Shown here in pieces: positions 25,124-33,706 of a stretch of DNA of 64,000 nucleotides; positions within the stretch are counted from its first letter, which is position 1, and the number at the start of each line of letters is the position of its first letter. A program made the position numbers and the translations under genes. The stretch spans positions 1 to 64,000 of the forward strand of contig NZ_JAJCIC010000022.1 in assembly GCF_020554865.1 (NCBI RefSeq), given 5' to 3'. Under the pieces are notes generated by a model. That model was not told the DNA's origin and ran no database searches. It saw only the letters and a list, made by a program, of their open reading frames with translations. Source of the stretch: Lacrimispora sp. 210928-DFI.3.58 (GTDB lineage Bacteria; Bacillota; Clostridia; Lachnospirales; Lachnospiraceae).

Positions 25124-26455
25124 TCATCCCTGATCCATACAGGGGTTCAAAAGAAGGGAGGCCTCGAAAATGCCATTCCCGTATTTGTACCGCAGGACAC
25201 CGTGATACCGTTCTGCCAGATAACGTACGGAGGCAGTGCCTGTTCCGGTGTGCTCCCTTTTGGAGGAGAGAAAATGCCCATCCTGTTCACGGATCTCATG
25301 GGTGTAGGAGTTTGAGATGGATAGGGTGATCATGGACTCTCCGGACAGGCAGATATTGGCGGTGATAAATGGCTGCTGTTCGGATTCCTGACGCAGGCAG
25401 GACTCCAGGGCATTGGAAAGGAGGTTTCCCAGGATAGTGCAGAAGTCAATTTCCGGCAGGGGAAGGTCCTTTGGAAGGGTAATGTTGGTGGTCACACGGA
25501 TGAGATGCTTTTGGGCCTCCTCCAGATAGTAATTAAGAAGAGCGTTGGCAGAGAGGTTGGAGCAGTATTGGACATTGGAGACAGGATGGCTGTTTCCAAG
25601 ATAGGAATCAATATAGTTTAAGGCAGCGTCAAGGCTGCCGTGCTCCAGAAGACCTTTTACTGTGACAAAGTGATGGCGGAAATTGTGGCGTGATTCCATC
25701 ATCTGCTCCAGGGTCTGCTCAAGCTGTTCCATTTGTGCGGTCTGTACATCTGTCAGAAGCTTCGAGGTCTTATATTGTTCACGGATGGCATAGCTTTGGG
25801 AGAGCTTTGAAAGAGTATGGAAGGTAACATAGTGGATGATACAGACGCAGGCCAGCCAGCACACGGAAACCAGCGCAAGGCCAGGCGGATAGGCGGGCAG
25901 CCGGGCAGGAAAAATGTTAACAGGCGTAAAGCGGAACATGATAAAAAAGATAACCGGAATGGCGATGAACAGCCTCCATTCTGCCAGGGAAAGCACATAG
26001 GCAGCAGTCCTGTCAGGAGGCAGAGAAGCCAGATGACAGGCACATAGGCAGACGAGGATCAGGAAAAAAAGTCCGAGGATAAGATGCAGCCCATTTGCAT
26101 TTGCCAGGGCGGTAACGGACTGGAAACAGAAAATGGCGGCATCGGTAACATTTTTAAAGACAAAAAGAGTGTAGATGATCGCCAACACATTTGTTTTTGT
26201 CAGGAAAAGACAGAGTAGGACAGAAAAGAGCATAAAAACACAATCAATAGAAAAAGACCGGTAGAAGGCGCCGGAAGCAGCATCTGCCAGAAGCAGCTGC
26301 AAAAAGGACACAAAAAACAGGTATCCCATAAGAATACCTGTAAGTTTGCATGGAGAAAAGCGGCAGTCTTTTCGGAAAATCACAAAAAACGGCAGAATCA
26401 TAGCTGCTGTCTCAGCCAGGATCATGGATAGATACCGGATGTTTGTGAAAGTCAT
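25124..26455 (-). CDS. AgrC-like sensor histidine kinase (GHKL ATPase)
   Basis: A 443-aa membrane kinase. About six hydrophobic helices cover residues 10-210, then a coiled segment and the phosphoacceptor in SRHNFRHHFVTVKG (His257). The ATPase N box is LGNLLSNALESC (about 342-353) and the glycine box GTGTASVRYLAERYHG. This is the GHKL subgroup typical of peptide-sensing AgrC/ComD kinases. It overlaps its response regulator by four bases. No agrB or agrD-like peptide gene is adjacent, so the signal is unknown. Confidence 0.88.
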   Translation of the reverse strand: MTFTNIRYLSMILAETAAMILPFFVIFRKDCRFSPCKLTGILMGYLFFVSFLQLLLADAASGAFYRSFSIDCVFMLFSVLLCLFLTKTNVLAIIYTLFVFKNVTDAAIFCFQSVTALANANGLHLILGLFFLILVCLCACHLASLPPDRTAAYVLSLAEWRLFIAIPVIFFIMFRFTPVNIFPARLPAYPPGLALVSVCWLACVCIIHYVTFHTLSKLSQSYAIREQYKTSKLLTDVQTAQMEQLEQTLEQMMESRHNFRHHFVTVKGLLEHGSLDAALNYIDSYLGNSHPVSNVQYCSNLSANALLNYYLEEAQKHLIRVTTNITLPKDLPLPEIDFCTILGNLLSNALESCLRQESEQQPFITANICLSGESMITLSISNSYTHEIREQDGHFLSSKREHTGTGTASVRYLAERYHGVLRYKYGNGIFEASLLLNPCMDQG

Positions 26456-27186
26456 CCATTGCCTCCGTTCAATTTGTGGAACTGGTAATCTGCAAATTGC
26501 TGCTGGATCTGCGGGCGCAGGTTCCTTGCAATGGGCAGGTGTTCTCCTGAAGTTACGATGAACTCTGTTTTGAGCAGAGCAGTTACTTTATCCATATTAA
26601 TAATGCAGTTGCGGTAGCAGCATAAGAATTGGGGAAGGTGCAGCAGCAGTGGTGAAAATGCATCAAATTTCATATAAGTGCGAACCACACGTCCTGGAAG
26701 GTGGATCTGTATATAGTGATTAAAATAATCCGTATACAGGATATCATCCACCATGATCTTTACCATGATGCGGCTTTCCTTTACCTCAATATAGTGCCTG
26801 GGCTGTTTTTTCTTAGAAGAACGGTAATAATCCATGGTACGGCGCAGGCTGCCATAGGAAATCGGTTTTACAAGATAATCAAGTGCTCTGACCTCATATC
26901 CCTTTAATGCAAAATCAGGACTGACAGTGGTAAAGATAATGGAGCACTGTTCATCCTCCCTGCGTATCCTGTCAGCAAGCTGAAGCCCCAAAGCTTCACC
27001 GTTATTCAGAAAGATATCAATAAATATTAAATCAAAAGCGCCGGATTTCCAGGTATGCAGAAAATCCGACGCAGTGTGGAAAAGGGTTGTCTGCTGACAT
27101 AAATGTACACCAGAACAATATGTAGTTATAAATTCGGACAGACGCAGTGCATCGTCCTTTGAATCTTCAATAATCGCTATCTTCAA
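26452..27186 (-). CDS. LytTR family response regulator
   Basis: A 244-aa regulator. The receiver domain (1-120) has the acidic pair IIEDSKDD, the phosphorylated Asp57 in FIDIFL, and the conserved Lys in YLVKPIS. The LytTR DNA-binding domain occupies about 140-235 (YIEVKESRIMVKI, LPQFLCCYRNCIINMD). It is first in a two-gene operon with the AgrC-like kinase, transcribed from a promoter at 27238-27266. Targets are unknown; the promoter region shared with the divergent spore-protein gene could be one. Confidence 0.9.
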   Translation of the reverse strand: MKIAIIEDSKDDALRLSEFITTYCSGVHLCQQTTLFHTASDFLHTWKSGAFDLIFIDIFLNNGEALGLQLADRIRREDEQCSIIFTTVSPDFALKGYEVRALDYLVKPISYGSLRRTMDYYRSSKKKQPRHYIEVKESRIMVKIMVDDILYTDYFNHYIQIHLPGRVVRTYMKFDAFSPLLLHLPQFLCCYRNCIINMDKVTALLKTEFIVTSGEHLPIARNLRPQIQQQFADYQFHKLNGGNG

Positions 27187-27237
27187 TTGGAAGCCTCGTA
27201 AATGTCAGGATCAGTTAGATTCCTTCTGTTTAAATCC

Positions 27238-27266
27238 AGTATAATATACAAATTTTTAAAAAGCAA
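27238..27266 (-). promoter_or_regulatory. Promoter of the LytTR/AgrC operon
   Basis: On the minus strand TTGCTT (27261-27266), 17 bp, TATACT (27238-27243). Confidence 0.65.
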
Positions 27267-27274
27267 GAATAATT

Positions 27275-27304
27275 GGAATAAGTTGTAAAAAATGTGAGCA
27301 TACT
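27275..27304 (+). promoter_or_regulatory. Sigma-G-like forespore promoter
   Basis: GGAATA (27275-27280) and CATACT (27299-27304) with 18-bp spacing match the sigma-G pattern (G.ATR and CAT.CTA), upstream of a spore-protein gene. Confidence 0.6.
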
Positions 27305-27357
27305 GGTTCTGTGCAGCTGCAGTCGTTATTCTGCAGCGTGAAAGGAGACCAGAATCA

Positions 27358-27582
27358 ATGGGAAAATCAAAGACAAAAAAGAGCGGGCCCTTTGATCCGA
27401 AGGATTTCAGCCCTGAAGAGCAGCTGAAATTTGAGATCGCCCAGGAATTAGGGCTGGACGGAAAAGTGATGGAGAATGGCTGGAGGAGCCTGACAGCAAA
27501 GGAAAGCGGAAAGATCGGCGGACTTATCACCAAAAGAAAGAGGGAGATGAAGGCAGAGGCATTGAAAGCAGAGGAAAGTTAA
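27358..27582 (+). CDS. Small acid-soluble spore protein, alpha/beta type
   Basis: A 74-aa protein with the alpha/beta SASP pattern: KFEIAQELGL, then GWRSLTAKESGKIGGLITKR. The ELG and SGKIGG segments correspond to the germination-protease site region and the DNA-contact region of the family. These proteins coat and protect spore DNA and are degraded on germination. The N-terminus is lysine-rich, as in the divergent Lachnospiraceae members. AAAGGAGA precedes the ATG and a sigma-G-like promoter lies at 27275-27304. It indicates an endospore former. Confidence 0.8.
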   Translation: MGKSKTKKSGPFDPKDFSPEEQLKFEIAQELGLDGKVMENGWRSLTAKESGKIGGLITKRKREMKAEALKAEES

Positions 27583-27633
27583 GCTATACTTGAGGAAGAG
27601 AACATACTGTGCATACCGGTAAAGGAGATACAG

Positions 27634-28734
27634 ATGAAAATCGGGATGATCTGTTTTACAGCCCTCGGCGCAGAGCTTGTCCGCAGGCTGTTTTGCGAGT
27701 TTGTGGAGGCAGGGGAGGACTGTGAGGCCTATGTGCCGGAGCGTTTTCTCCTGCCCCAGTGGAGGGCAGAGGGCCTGAGGGAGCGGGACATGGAGTTAAA
27801 GCAGTGGTGCGGTCTCATGTTTGACCAGGGCCGCGCTATGGTATTTGTGGGAGCTGTGGGAATTGCTGTCAGAGGGATCGCCCCCTGGGTCCGTGATAAG
27901 ATGACAGATCCCCCGGTAGTGGCAGTGGACGAGGCAGGACAGTTTGCGGTTCCTCTTCTCTCCGGCCACGTGGGAGGGGCCAACAGGCTGGCTCTCAGGA
28001 TAGGGGACATTTTGGGGGCAGTTCCTGTGATCACAACAGCTACGGATGTGAACGGCCTGTTTGCCGTGGATCTGTTTGCCGCCGGAAACGGCCTTGCCAT
28101 CACAGACAGGGAGGAGGCAAAGGCGCTGTCTGCCAGTCTGCTGGAAGGAAAAAAAGCAGGATTTTTCAGCGATCTTCCCTGCAATGGGATACCGGAGGGC
28201 TGCACATCAGAGGCCTGCGCCCACAATATATGGGTGACCATAAGAAGCAGCACTGCGCCCCGTCCTGTACCGCTTATGGAAAAGTCCTGCCTGCGCCTGG
28301 TGCCGAAGGCGGTAGTCCTGGGGATCGGATGCAGGAGGGGAACAGACCAAGCAGCCTTAAAGGCACTCGTCGGGAAGATCCTGGAAGAAAATGGGATCGA
28401 CATAAGGTCAGTAAAGGCCCTGGCTTCCATTGACGTAAAAAGGGATGAGGAGGCCATCCGTTCCCTGTTGGAGGAATATGGCTGGGAAGGACGGTTCTAC
28501 TGTGCAGAAAAGCTTTCTGAAATTCAGGGAGAGTTTGCAGAATCAGAATTTGTGAGGAAGACCGTTGGCGTGGGAAATGTCTGCGAGCGCGCGGCCTGCA
28601 TGGGAGGAGGAAGGCTGCTCATAAGAAAACAGGCAGCAGAGGGGATCACGGTGGCGGCGGCATTGGAGATCACAGGCGTAGTGGATATCGGCTGCGGCTG
28701 CCAGCCGGGCGCATGTAGGTTTACAGGGAAATAA
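27634..28734 (+). CDS. cbiG: Cobalt-precorrin-5A hydrolase CbiG
   Basis: A 366-aa enzyme that opens the lactone of cobalt-precorrin-5A and releases acetaldehyde in the anaerobic B12 pathway. The N-terminal and middle parts have FVGAVGIAVRGIAPWVRDK, DPPVVAVDEAGQFAVPLLSG and HVGGANRLA; the C-terminal CbiG domain has LGIGCRRGTDQ, ALASIDVKRDE and VGVGNVCERAA. It is the first gene of the cobalamin cluster; a TATACT-like box is at 27587-27592. No cobalamin riboswitch was seen in the 51-bp leader. The start follows TAAAGGAGATACAG. Confidence 0.95.
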   Translation: MKIGMICFTALGAELVRRLFCEFVEAGEDCEAYVPERFLLPQWRAEGLRERDMELKQWCGLMFDQGRAMVFVGAVGIAVRGIAPWVRDKMTDPPVVAVDEAGQFAVPLLSGHVGGANRLALRIGDILGAVPVITTATDVNGLFAVDLFAAGNGLAITDREEAKALSASLLEGKKAGFFSDLPCNGIPEGCTSEACAHNIWVTIRSSTAPRPVPLMEKSCLRLVPKAVVLGIGCRRGTDQAALKALVGKILEENGIDIRSVKALASIDVKRDEEAIRSLLEEYGWEGRFYCAEKLSEIQGEFAESEFVRKTVGVGNVCERAACMGGGRLLIRKQAAEGITVAAALEITGVVDIGCGCQPGACRFTGK

Positions 28735-28811
28735 GGATTGTGAAATCTGGTAGGACATGCTATACTTTAAAATTAGGTAGCTATTCAGAAAAACTGGCAC
28801 AGGGAGATGGC

Positions 28812-30029
28812 ATGGATACATATGGTTCTACCAAACAGAAAAAATTAAGATGGGGTTATACCACAGGTACTTGTGCGGCAGCGGCTTCCCTGGCAGCTGC
28901 CGCTATGCTGTTGTCCGGAGAGAGGAGAGAACAGGTCTTCCTCCTGACTCCCAAAGGTATCAGGCTGCATCTGGACATAGAGGAGATCAGGCAGAAGAAG
29001 GAGATGGTCTCCTGCGCCGTGAGAAAGGATGGGGGAGATGATCCGGATGTGACAGACGGCCTGCTTGTGTATTCTACTGTGAAAGTGGGAGACGTCAGCA
29101 AAAATAAAGGGGATTTTTGCAGAGAAAGTGGGGATTTTGAGTATAAAACGGAAGCATTTTCTCTTATATTAAAGGGTGGAGTGGGAATCGGAAGGGTTAC
29201 AAAGCCGGGACTCAGCTGCAAAGTGGGGGAAGCGGCCATTAATCCGGTTCCCAGAAGGATGATATTCGAGCAGGTGGCGGCCGTATGCAGGGAAAAGGGG
29301 TTTCAGGGGAAGCTTTCCATAGAAATTTCCGTTCCCGACGGGAGAGAGGCGGCAGAGCGCACCTTTAATCCAAAGCTTGGGATCGTGGGAGGAATATCCA
29401 TCCTGGGCACAAGCGGTATTGTGGAGCCCATGAGCGAGGCGGCTCTCATAGAGACCATACGCCTGGAGCTCAGGCAAAAGCATCTTTCAGGTATGGACAG
29501 GCTCATGGTGACGCCGGGAAATTACGGAGAGGCCTTTTTAAGCCGCCATCTGGGGCTGGATCTGGAGCAGGCAGTAAAATGCAGCAATTATATCGGTGCA
29601 GCTCTTGACATGGCAGCCCAGGAGGGAATAAAGGAGATCCTTCTCATCGGCCATGGTGGGAAGCTGATCAAGATAGCCGGGGGCATCATGAACACCCATT
29701 CCTCCGTGGCAGATGGCAGAATGGAGATCCTGGGGGCCCATGCGTCTGTCTGCGGTGCAGAGGGCCCTCTGGTGGAACAGGTGCTGGATGCCGTGACAGT
29801 GGATCAGGGCCTGGCTCTTTTAGAGACCGTGCCGGGGCTTCGGGAGAGGACAATGGACAGGATCATGGAGAGGATCGGCCGCAGCTTAAGGAGGCGGGCC
29901 GGGGACAGTCTGAAGGTGGAGGCCCTTGTATTTACAAACGAGCGCGGGGTATTGGGGCAGACTCCCGGAGCAGAGGAAATGATGAAAGGGTTCCGCCGCC
30001 GTTCAATCAGCGGATCTGAACAGGAATAG
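28812..30029 (+). CDS. cbiD: Cobalt-precorrin-5B C1-methyltransferase CbiD
   Basis: A 405-aa methyltransferase acting at C1 after CbiG. The N-terminal LRWGYTTGTCAAAASLAAAA is the CbiD signature; further conserved parts are GVGIGRVTKPGL, GIVGGISILGTSGIVEPMS and VTPGNYGEAFL. I prefer the ATG at 28812, which follows AGGGAGATGGC; a GTG at 28740 is in frame but would add 24 poorly conserved residues. A small -10-like TATACT lies between the two. Next gene starts 52 bp downstream. Confidence 0.94.
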   Translation: MDTYGSTKQKKLRWGYTTGTCAAAASLAAAAMLLSGERREQVFLLTPKGIRLHLDIEEIRQKKEMVSCAVRKDGGDDPDVTDGLLVYSTVKVGDVSKNKGDFCRESGDFEYKTEAFSLILKGGVGIGRVTKPGLSCKVGEAAINPVPRRMIFEQVAAVCREKGFQGKLSIEISVPDGREAAERTFNPKLGIVGGISILGTSGIVEPMSEAALIETIRLELRQKHLSGMDRLMVTPGNYGEAFLSRHLGLDLEQAVKCSNYIGAALDMAAQEGIKEILLIGHGGKLIKIAGGIMNTHSSVADGRMEILGAHASVCGAEGPLVEQVLDAVTVDQGLALLETVPGLRERTMDRIMERIGRSLRRRAGDSLKVEALVFTNERGVLGQTPGAEEMMKGFRRRSISGSEQE

Positions 30030-30080
30030 AAGAAAAAAGCAGCGGTGCTTCAAGGAACGGCTGCAAAGAAAGGAAAGACA

Positions 30081-31583
30081 ATGGTACACATAGTAGGCGC
30101 AGGCCCAGGGGCAGTGGATCTGATCACTGTCAGGGGAAAAAAGCTTTTGGAACAGGCAGATGTGGTCATTTATGCAGGCTCCCTGGTAAATAAGGAGCTG
30201 CTCCAGTATACAAAAAAGGAGGCAGATCTTTTTGACAGCGCCTCCATGACGCTGGAGGAGGTCATGGAAGTGGTAGAAAGGGCGGAGGCAGAAGGAAAAG
30301 AGACTGTACGCCTCCATACGGGAGATCCCTGTGTATACGGCGCTATCCGGGAACAGATGGACCGGATGGCCGAAAAAGGGATCTCCTATGACATCTGTCC
30401 GGGGGTGAGCTCCTTCTGCGGCGCAGCGGCAGCCCTGGGAATGGAATATACCCTTCCGGGCATTTCCCAGAGCGTTGTCATCACAAGGATGGCGGGAAGG
30501 ACGCCTGTGCCTGAAAGGGAGAGCATACGCAGCTTTGCGGCTCATGGGGCTTCCATGGTGGTATTCTTAAGCGCCGGAATGCTGGAAGGACTTAGCAGAG
30601 AGCTGAAGGCAGGGGGATACAGGGAGGATACCCCGGCAGCCATTGTCTACAAGGCCACATGGCCGGAGGAGAAGGTGGTGCGCTGCACCGTAGGCACTCT
30701 GGCAGAGGCAGCGAGAGCAGAGGGAATATCCAAAACAGCCCTGATCGTGGTGGGGGATTCCGTTGCACAGACAGGATATGAGCGCTCAAAGCTCTACGAT
30801 CCCGGTTTCACCACCGGCTGCAGGGAGAAGACAGAGACAAAGGAACCCGGCACACTCTATGTGATCGGCATGGGTCCGGGAAAGCCGGAGCAGATGACGG
30901 TGCAGGCTCAGGAGGCATTGGCAAAAAGCCAGGTCATTGCAGGCTATACGGTGTATATAGAGCTGGTAAAGCCCTATTTCCCGGACAAGGAGTACATCAC
31001 TACTGCCATGACGCGGGAGGAGGAGCGCTGCCGTCTGGCTCTTAAGTGCTGTGCAGAGGGGAAGGAGACATCCATGATCTGCAGCGGCGATGCCGGAGTG
31101 TACGGCATGGCAGGGCTGATACTTGAGCTGGCTGTGGAATATCCGGAGGTTCCTGTAAGGATCATACCGGGGATCACAGCTGCCTGCGCAGGAGCAGCCA
31201 TCCTGGGAGCACCGCTGATGCATGATTTTGCCGTTGTCAGCTTAAGCGACAGGCTGACGCCCTTAGAGACCATATGGGAGCGCATTGAACACGCCGCTGC
31301 GGCTGACTTTGTCATATGCATCTACAACCCTGCCAGCAAGGGAAGGCCGGACTATTTCCGCCAGGCCTGCGAGAGGATCTTAAAATACAGGGGCGAGGAC
31401 ACAGTCTGCGGCCTGGCCTCTAAGATCGGGCGGGACGGCGAGGAGTGCAGGGTGATGACGCTGGGGGAGATCCTTCATTTCCCGGCAGATATGTTCACCA
31501 CAGTCTATATTGGAAATTCGAAAACAAAGCAGATAGGAAACTGTATGGTAACACCCAGAGGCTACAGATATGAGAAGAGATAA
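30081..31583 (+). CDS. CbiF-CbiH fusion (cobalt-precorrin-4 C11- and precorrin-3B C17-methyltransferases)
   Basis: A 500-aa protein of two SAM-dependent tetrapyrrole methyltransferases. The N-terminal half (1-245) is CbiF/CobM type: HIVGAGPGAVDLITVRG, RLHTGDPCVYGAI and GVSSFCGAAAALG. The C-terminal half (about 258-500) is CbiH/CobJ type: YVIGMGPGKPEQMTVQA, SGDAGVYGMAGLI and the IYNPASKGRPDY segment. CbiH makes cobalt-precorrin-4 by ring contraction and CbiF methylates that product at C11, so the fusion joins consecutive steps, although in reversed order along the chain. Start at 30081 follows GAAAGGAAAGAC; the frame opens 12 codons earlier. Confidence 0.92.
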   Translation: MVHIVGAGPGAVDLITVRGKKLLEQADVVIYAGSLVNKELLQYTKKEADLFDSASMTLEEVMEVVERAEAEGKETVRLHTGDPCVYGAIREQMDRMAEKGISYDICPGVSSFCGAAAALGMEYTLPGISQSVVITRMAGRTPVPERESIRSFAAHGASMVVFLSAGMLEGLSRELKAGGYREDTPAAIVYKATWPEEKVVRCTVGTLAEAARAEGISKTALIVVGDSVAQTGYERSKLYDPGFTTGCREKTETKEPGTLYVIGMGPGKPEQMTVQAQEALAKSQVIAGYTVYIELVKPYFPDKEYITTAMTREEERCRLALKCCAEGKETSMICSGDAGVYGMAGLILELAVEYPEVPVRIIPGITAACAGAAILGAPLMHDFAVVSLSDRLTPLETIWERIEHAAAADFVICIYNPASKGRPDYFRQACERILKYRGEDTVCGLASKIGRDGEECRVMTLGEILHFPADMFTTVYIGNSKTKQIGNCMVTPRGYRYEKR

Positions 31584-32424
31584 AAAGATCGCATTATTTG
31601 CAGGGACCACAGAGGGACGGCTTTTGGCGGGCTGGCTCTATGAGATGGGCATAAGGGGCTTTGTATGGGCAGCTACCGAGTATGGAGGGGAGCTGCTGCT
31701 CCAGGAGCTGAAGGACAAGCATTGGAAGAAAAACAGAGGCGGAAGCGGTCAGGGGCCGGATTCGCTGCGGGATGGAACCCTGGGTTTTCAGGTGGGCTGG
31801 GGGCGCCTTGACAGGGATGAGATGGAGAATATGCTGGCAGCCCAGAAGCCTTCCCTGGTGATCGATGCCACCCACCCGTACGCGGTTTTGGTGAGCGCCA
31901 ACATCCGTGAGGCCTGCAGGGCCCAGGGCATTGAGATGATACGCTGCCTTCGGGAGGCCTCAAAGGTGGAGAAGGACGGGGAAGGGCCGGAGATGATGTA
32001 TTTCTCCCACATGGAGGAGGCGGTATCCTGGCTGTCCACTGTCCGCGGGAATGTTCTGGTGACAACAGGCAGCAAGGAGCTTCACAGCTTTACAGGGCTT
32101 CGGGATTACAGGAGGCGGATCTATGCAAGGGTGCTGCCTGTGGAGGACTCTATCCGCCTATGCCGTGAATTGGGGCTGGAGGGACAGCATATCATAGGGA
32201 TGCAGGGACCGTTTTCCACGGAAATGAACCTGGCGCTGCTGAAGGAATATAACTGCCGCTATCTTGTGACAAAGGATGGAGGAAATGCAGGCGGCTTTGG
32301 GGAAAAGCTCCAGGCTGCCGCTCTGGCAGGCGCCACAGCCGTGGTGATCCTGCGCCCTGAGGACAGGGGCATTTCTCTGGAGGAAGTGAAAAATAAGGTA
32401 AAGGAGTGGATGGGCTGTGAATAA
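31570..32424 (+). CDS. cbiJ: Precorrin-6A / cobalt-precorrin-6A reductase CbiJ
   Basis: A 284-aa reductase of the CobK/CbiJ family. FAGTTEGRLLAGWLYE is the N-terminal nucleotide-binding loop, followed by VIDATHPYAVLVSANI and GMQGPFSTEMN, with VTKDGGNAGGFGEK near the C-terminus. It reduces the macrocycle with NAD(P)H. A hydrophilic insert around residues 50-65 is unusual. The start lies 14 bases inside cbiFH, so the two are translationally coupled; its own stop overlaps cbiET. Confidence 0.92.
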   Translation: MRRDKKIALFAGTTEGRLLAGWLYEMGIRGFVWAATEYGGELLLQELKDKHWKKNRGGSGQGPDSLRDGTLGFQVGWGRLDRDEMENMLAAQKPSLVIDATHPYAVLVSANIREACRAQGIEMIRCLREASKVEKDGEGPEMMYFSHMEEAVSWLSTVRGNVLVTTGSKELHSFTGLRDYRRRIYARVLPVEDSIRLCRELGLEGQHIIGMQGPFSTEMNLALLKEYNCRYLVTKDGGNAGGFGEKLQAAALAGATAVVILRPEDRGISLEEVKNKVKEWMGCE

Positions 32425-33706
32425 GATCATTTATCTCATCGGCATTGGCATGGGAGGAGAGGAGCAGCTGACAGGTCAGGCAATGGACTGTCTGGAGGCG
32501 GCTCAAGCTGTGATGGGCGCAGACAGGATGTTAGACAGCGTCAGAGGGTTTACCGATGGAAAGCCGGTGCTCTCTGCCTACCGTCCCAGTGATATGGTCC
32601 AGTGGCTTTCTTCCTTTTCGTGGGAGGAGGCAGCCCTGGTGCTCTCAGGGGATACCGGCTTTTACAGCGGTGCCGAGGCAGCCTCAAAGGCCTTTGAGCG
32701 GGAAGGCTGGGATGTGGAATATATCCCAGGGATCTCCAGCTTGTCCTATTTCTGCGCCAGGCTGGGAAGGAGCTGGCAGGATGTGCGGGCAGTCAGCAGC
32801 CACGGAAGGGAGCTGGACGCAGTCGCCAACATCAGGAGGTACAGGACCTGCTTCCTCCTGCTGGGAGGGCCGGGCAGTGTGCCGGAGCTGTGCCGGGAGC
32901 TTGTGAGCAATGGGCTGGGAAATGTTTCCATCTGTGCTGGGGAGAACTTTTCCTATGATGATGAGCGCATCACCTGGGATCTGACTCCTGCGGAGATGAT
33001 CATGGAGGATGAACATGATCCCTTCGGAGGCCTTGCCTGTGTCCTTGTGGAGAATTCCCAGGCGGAGGAGGGAAATCTGTACCCGGCGGCCGGAATCCGC
33101 GACGAGGAATTTATCCGGGGCCAGGTCCCCATGACAAAGGAGACCGTGCGCAGGCTTTCCATAGAGCTGCTGCGCATAGGGGACAATGCTGTCTGCTATG
33201 ACATCGGTGCAGGCACTGGCTCCGTTGCCGTGGAAATGGGCCTGGAGGTCAGGCGCAGGTGTAAGGGAGGACAGGTGTATGCCATTGAAAAGAAGCAGGA
33301 TGCCCTGGAGCTCATAGAGGCCAACAGCAGGAAATTCCACGGAAGCTGGTCAGGCTTTCACATTGTGGAGGGAGAAGCCCCGGAGGCCCTGGAGGGGCTT
33401 AAGTCGCCTACTCATGCATTTATCGGCGGAAGCGGGCGCAGGATGAAGGAGATCCTGGGCTGGCTGTTAAAGGCAAATCCGAAGGTGCGCATTGTGGCAA
33501 ATGCCATCACCTTGGAGACTGTGGCGGAGATCCTGGACTGCATGAAGGAATACGGCTTTCAGGACACACAGATGGTGCAGGTCTCGGCTGCGCCTGTGGA
33601 GCTGGTGGGAGGCTATCATATGACAAAGGCTCAGAATCCGGTCTATGTGGCGGTGATGCAGTACCCTTCCGGTGAGGAGGAGGATATTGAATGGCAGGCT
33701 TTCTGA
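32417..33706 (+). CDS. cbiET: Bifunctional cobalt-precorrin-7 C5-methyltransferase / C15-methyltransferase-decarboxylase (CbiET)
   Basis: A 429-aa fusion (CobL type). The N-terminal CbiE half has IGIGMGGEEQLTGQA, LSGDTGFYSGAE and GISSLSYFCARLG; the C-terminal CbiT half (about 235-420) has a Rossmann SAM loop, CYDIGAGTGSVAVEMG, and AFIGGSGRRMKEI. It methylates C5 and C15 and decarboxylates the C12 acetate. Start is GTG at 32417, overlapping the cbiJ stop by 8 bases. CbiE-CbiT fusion is common. Confidence 0.94.
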   Translation: MNKIIYLIGIGMGGEEQLTGQAMDCLEAAQAVMGADRMLDSVRGFTDGKPVLSAYRPSDMVQWLSSFSWEEAALVLSGDTGFYSGAEAASKAFEREGWDVEYIPGISSLSYFCARLGRSWQDVRAVSSHGRELDAVANIRRYRTCFLLLGGPGSVPELCRELVSNGLGNVSICAGENFSYDDERITWDLTPAEMIMEDEHDPFGGLACVLVENSQAEEGNLYPAAGIRDEEFIRGQVPMTKETVRRLSIELLRIGDNAVCYDIGAGTGSVAVEMGLEVRRRCKGGQVYAIEKKQDALELIEANSRKFHGSWSGFHIVEGEAPEALEGLKSPTHAFIGGSGRRMKEILGWLLKANPKVRIVANAITLETVAEILDCMKEYGFQDTQMVQVSAAPVELVGGYHMTKAQNPVYVAVMQYPSGEEEDIEWQAF

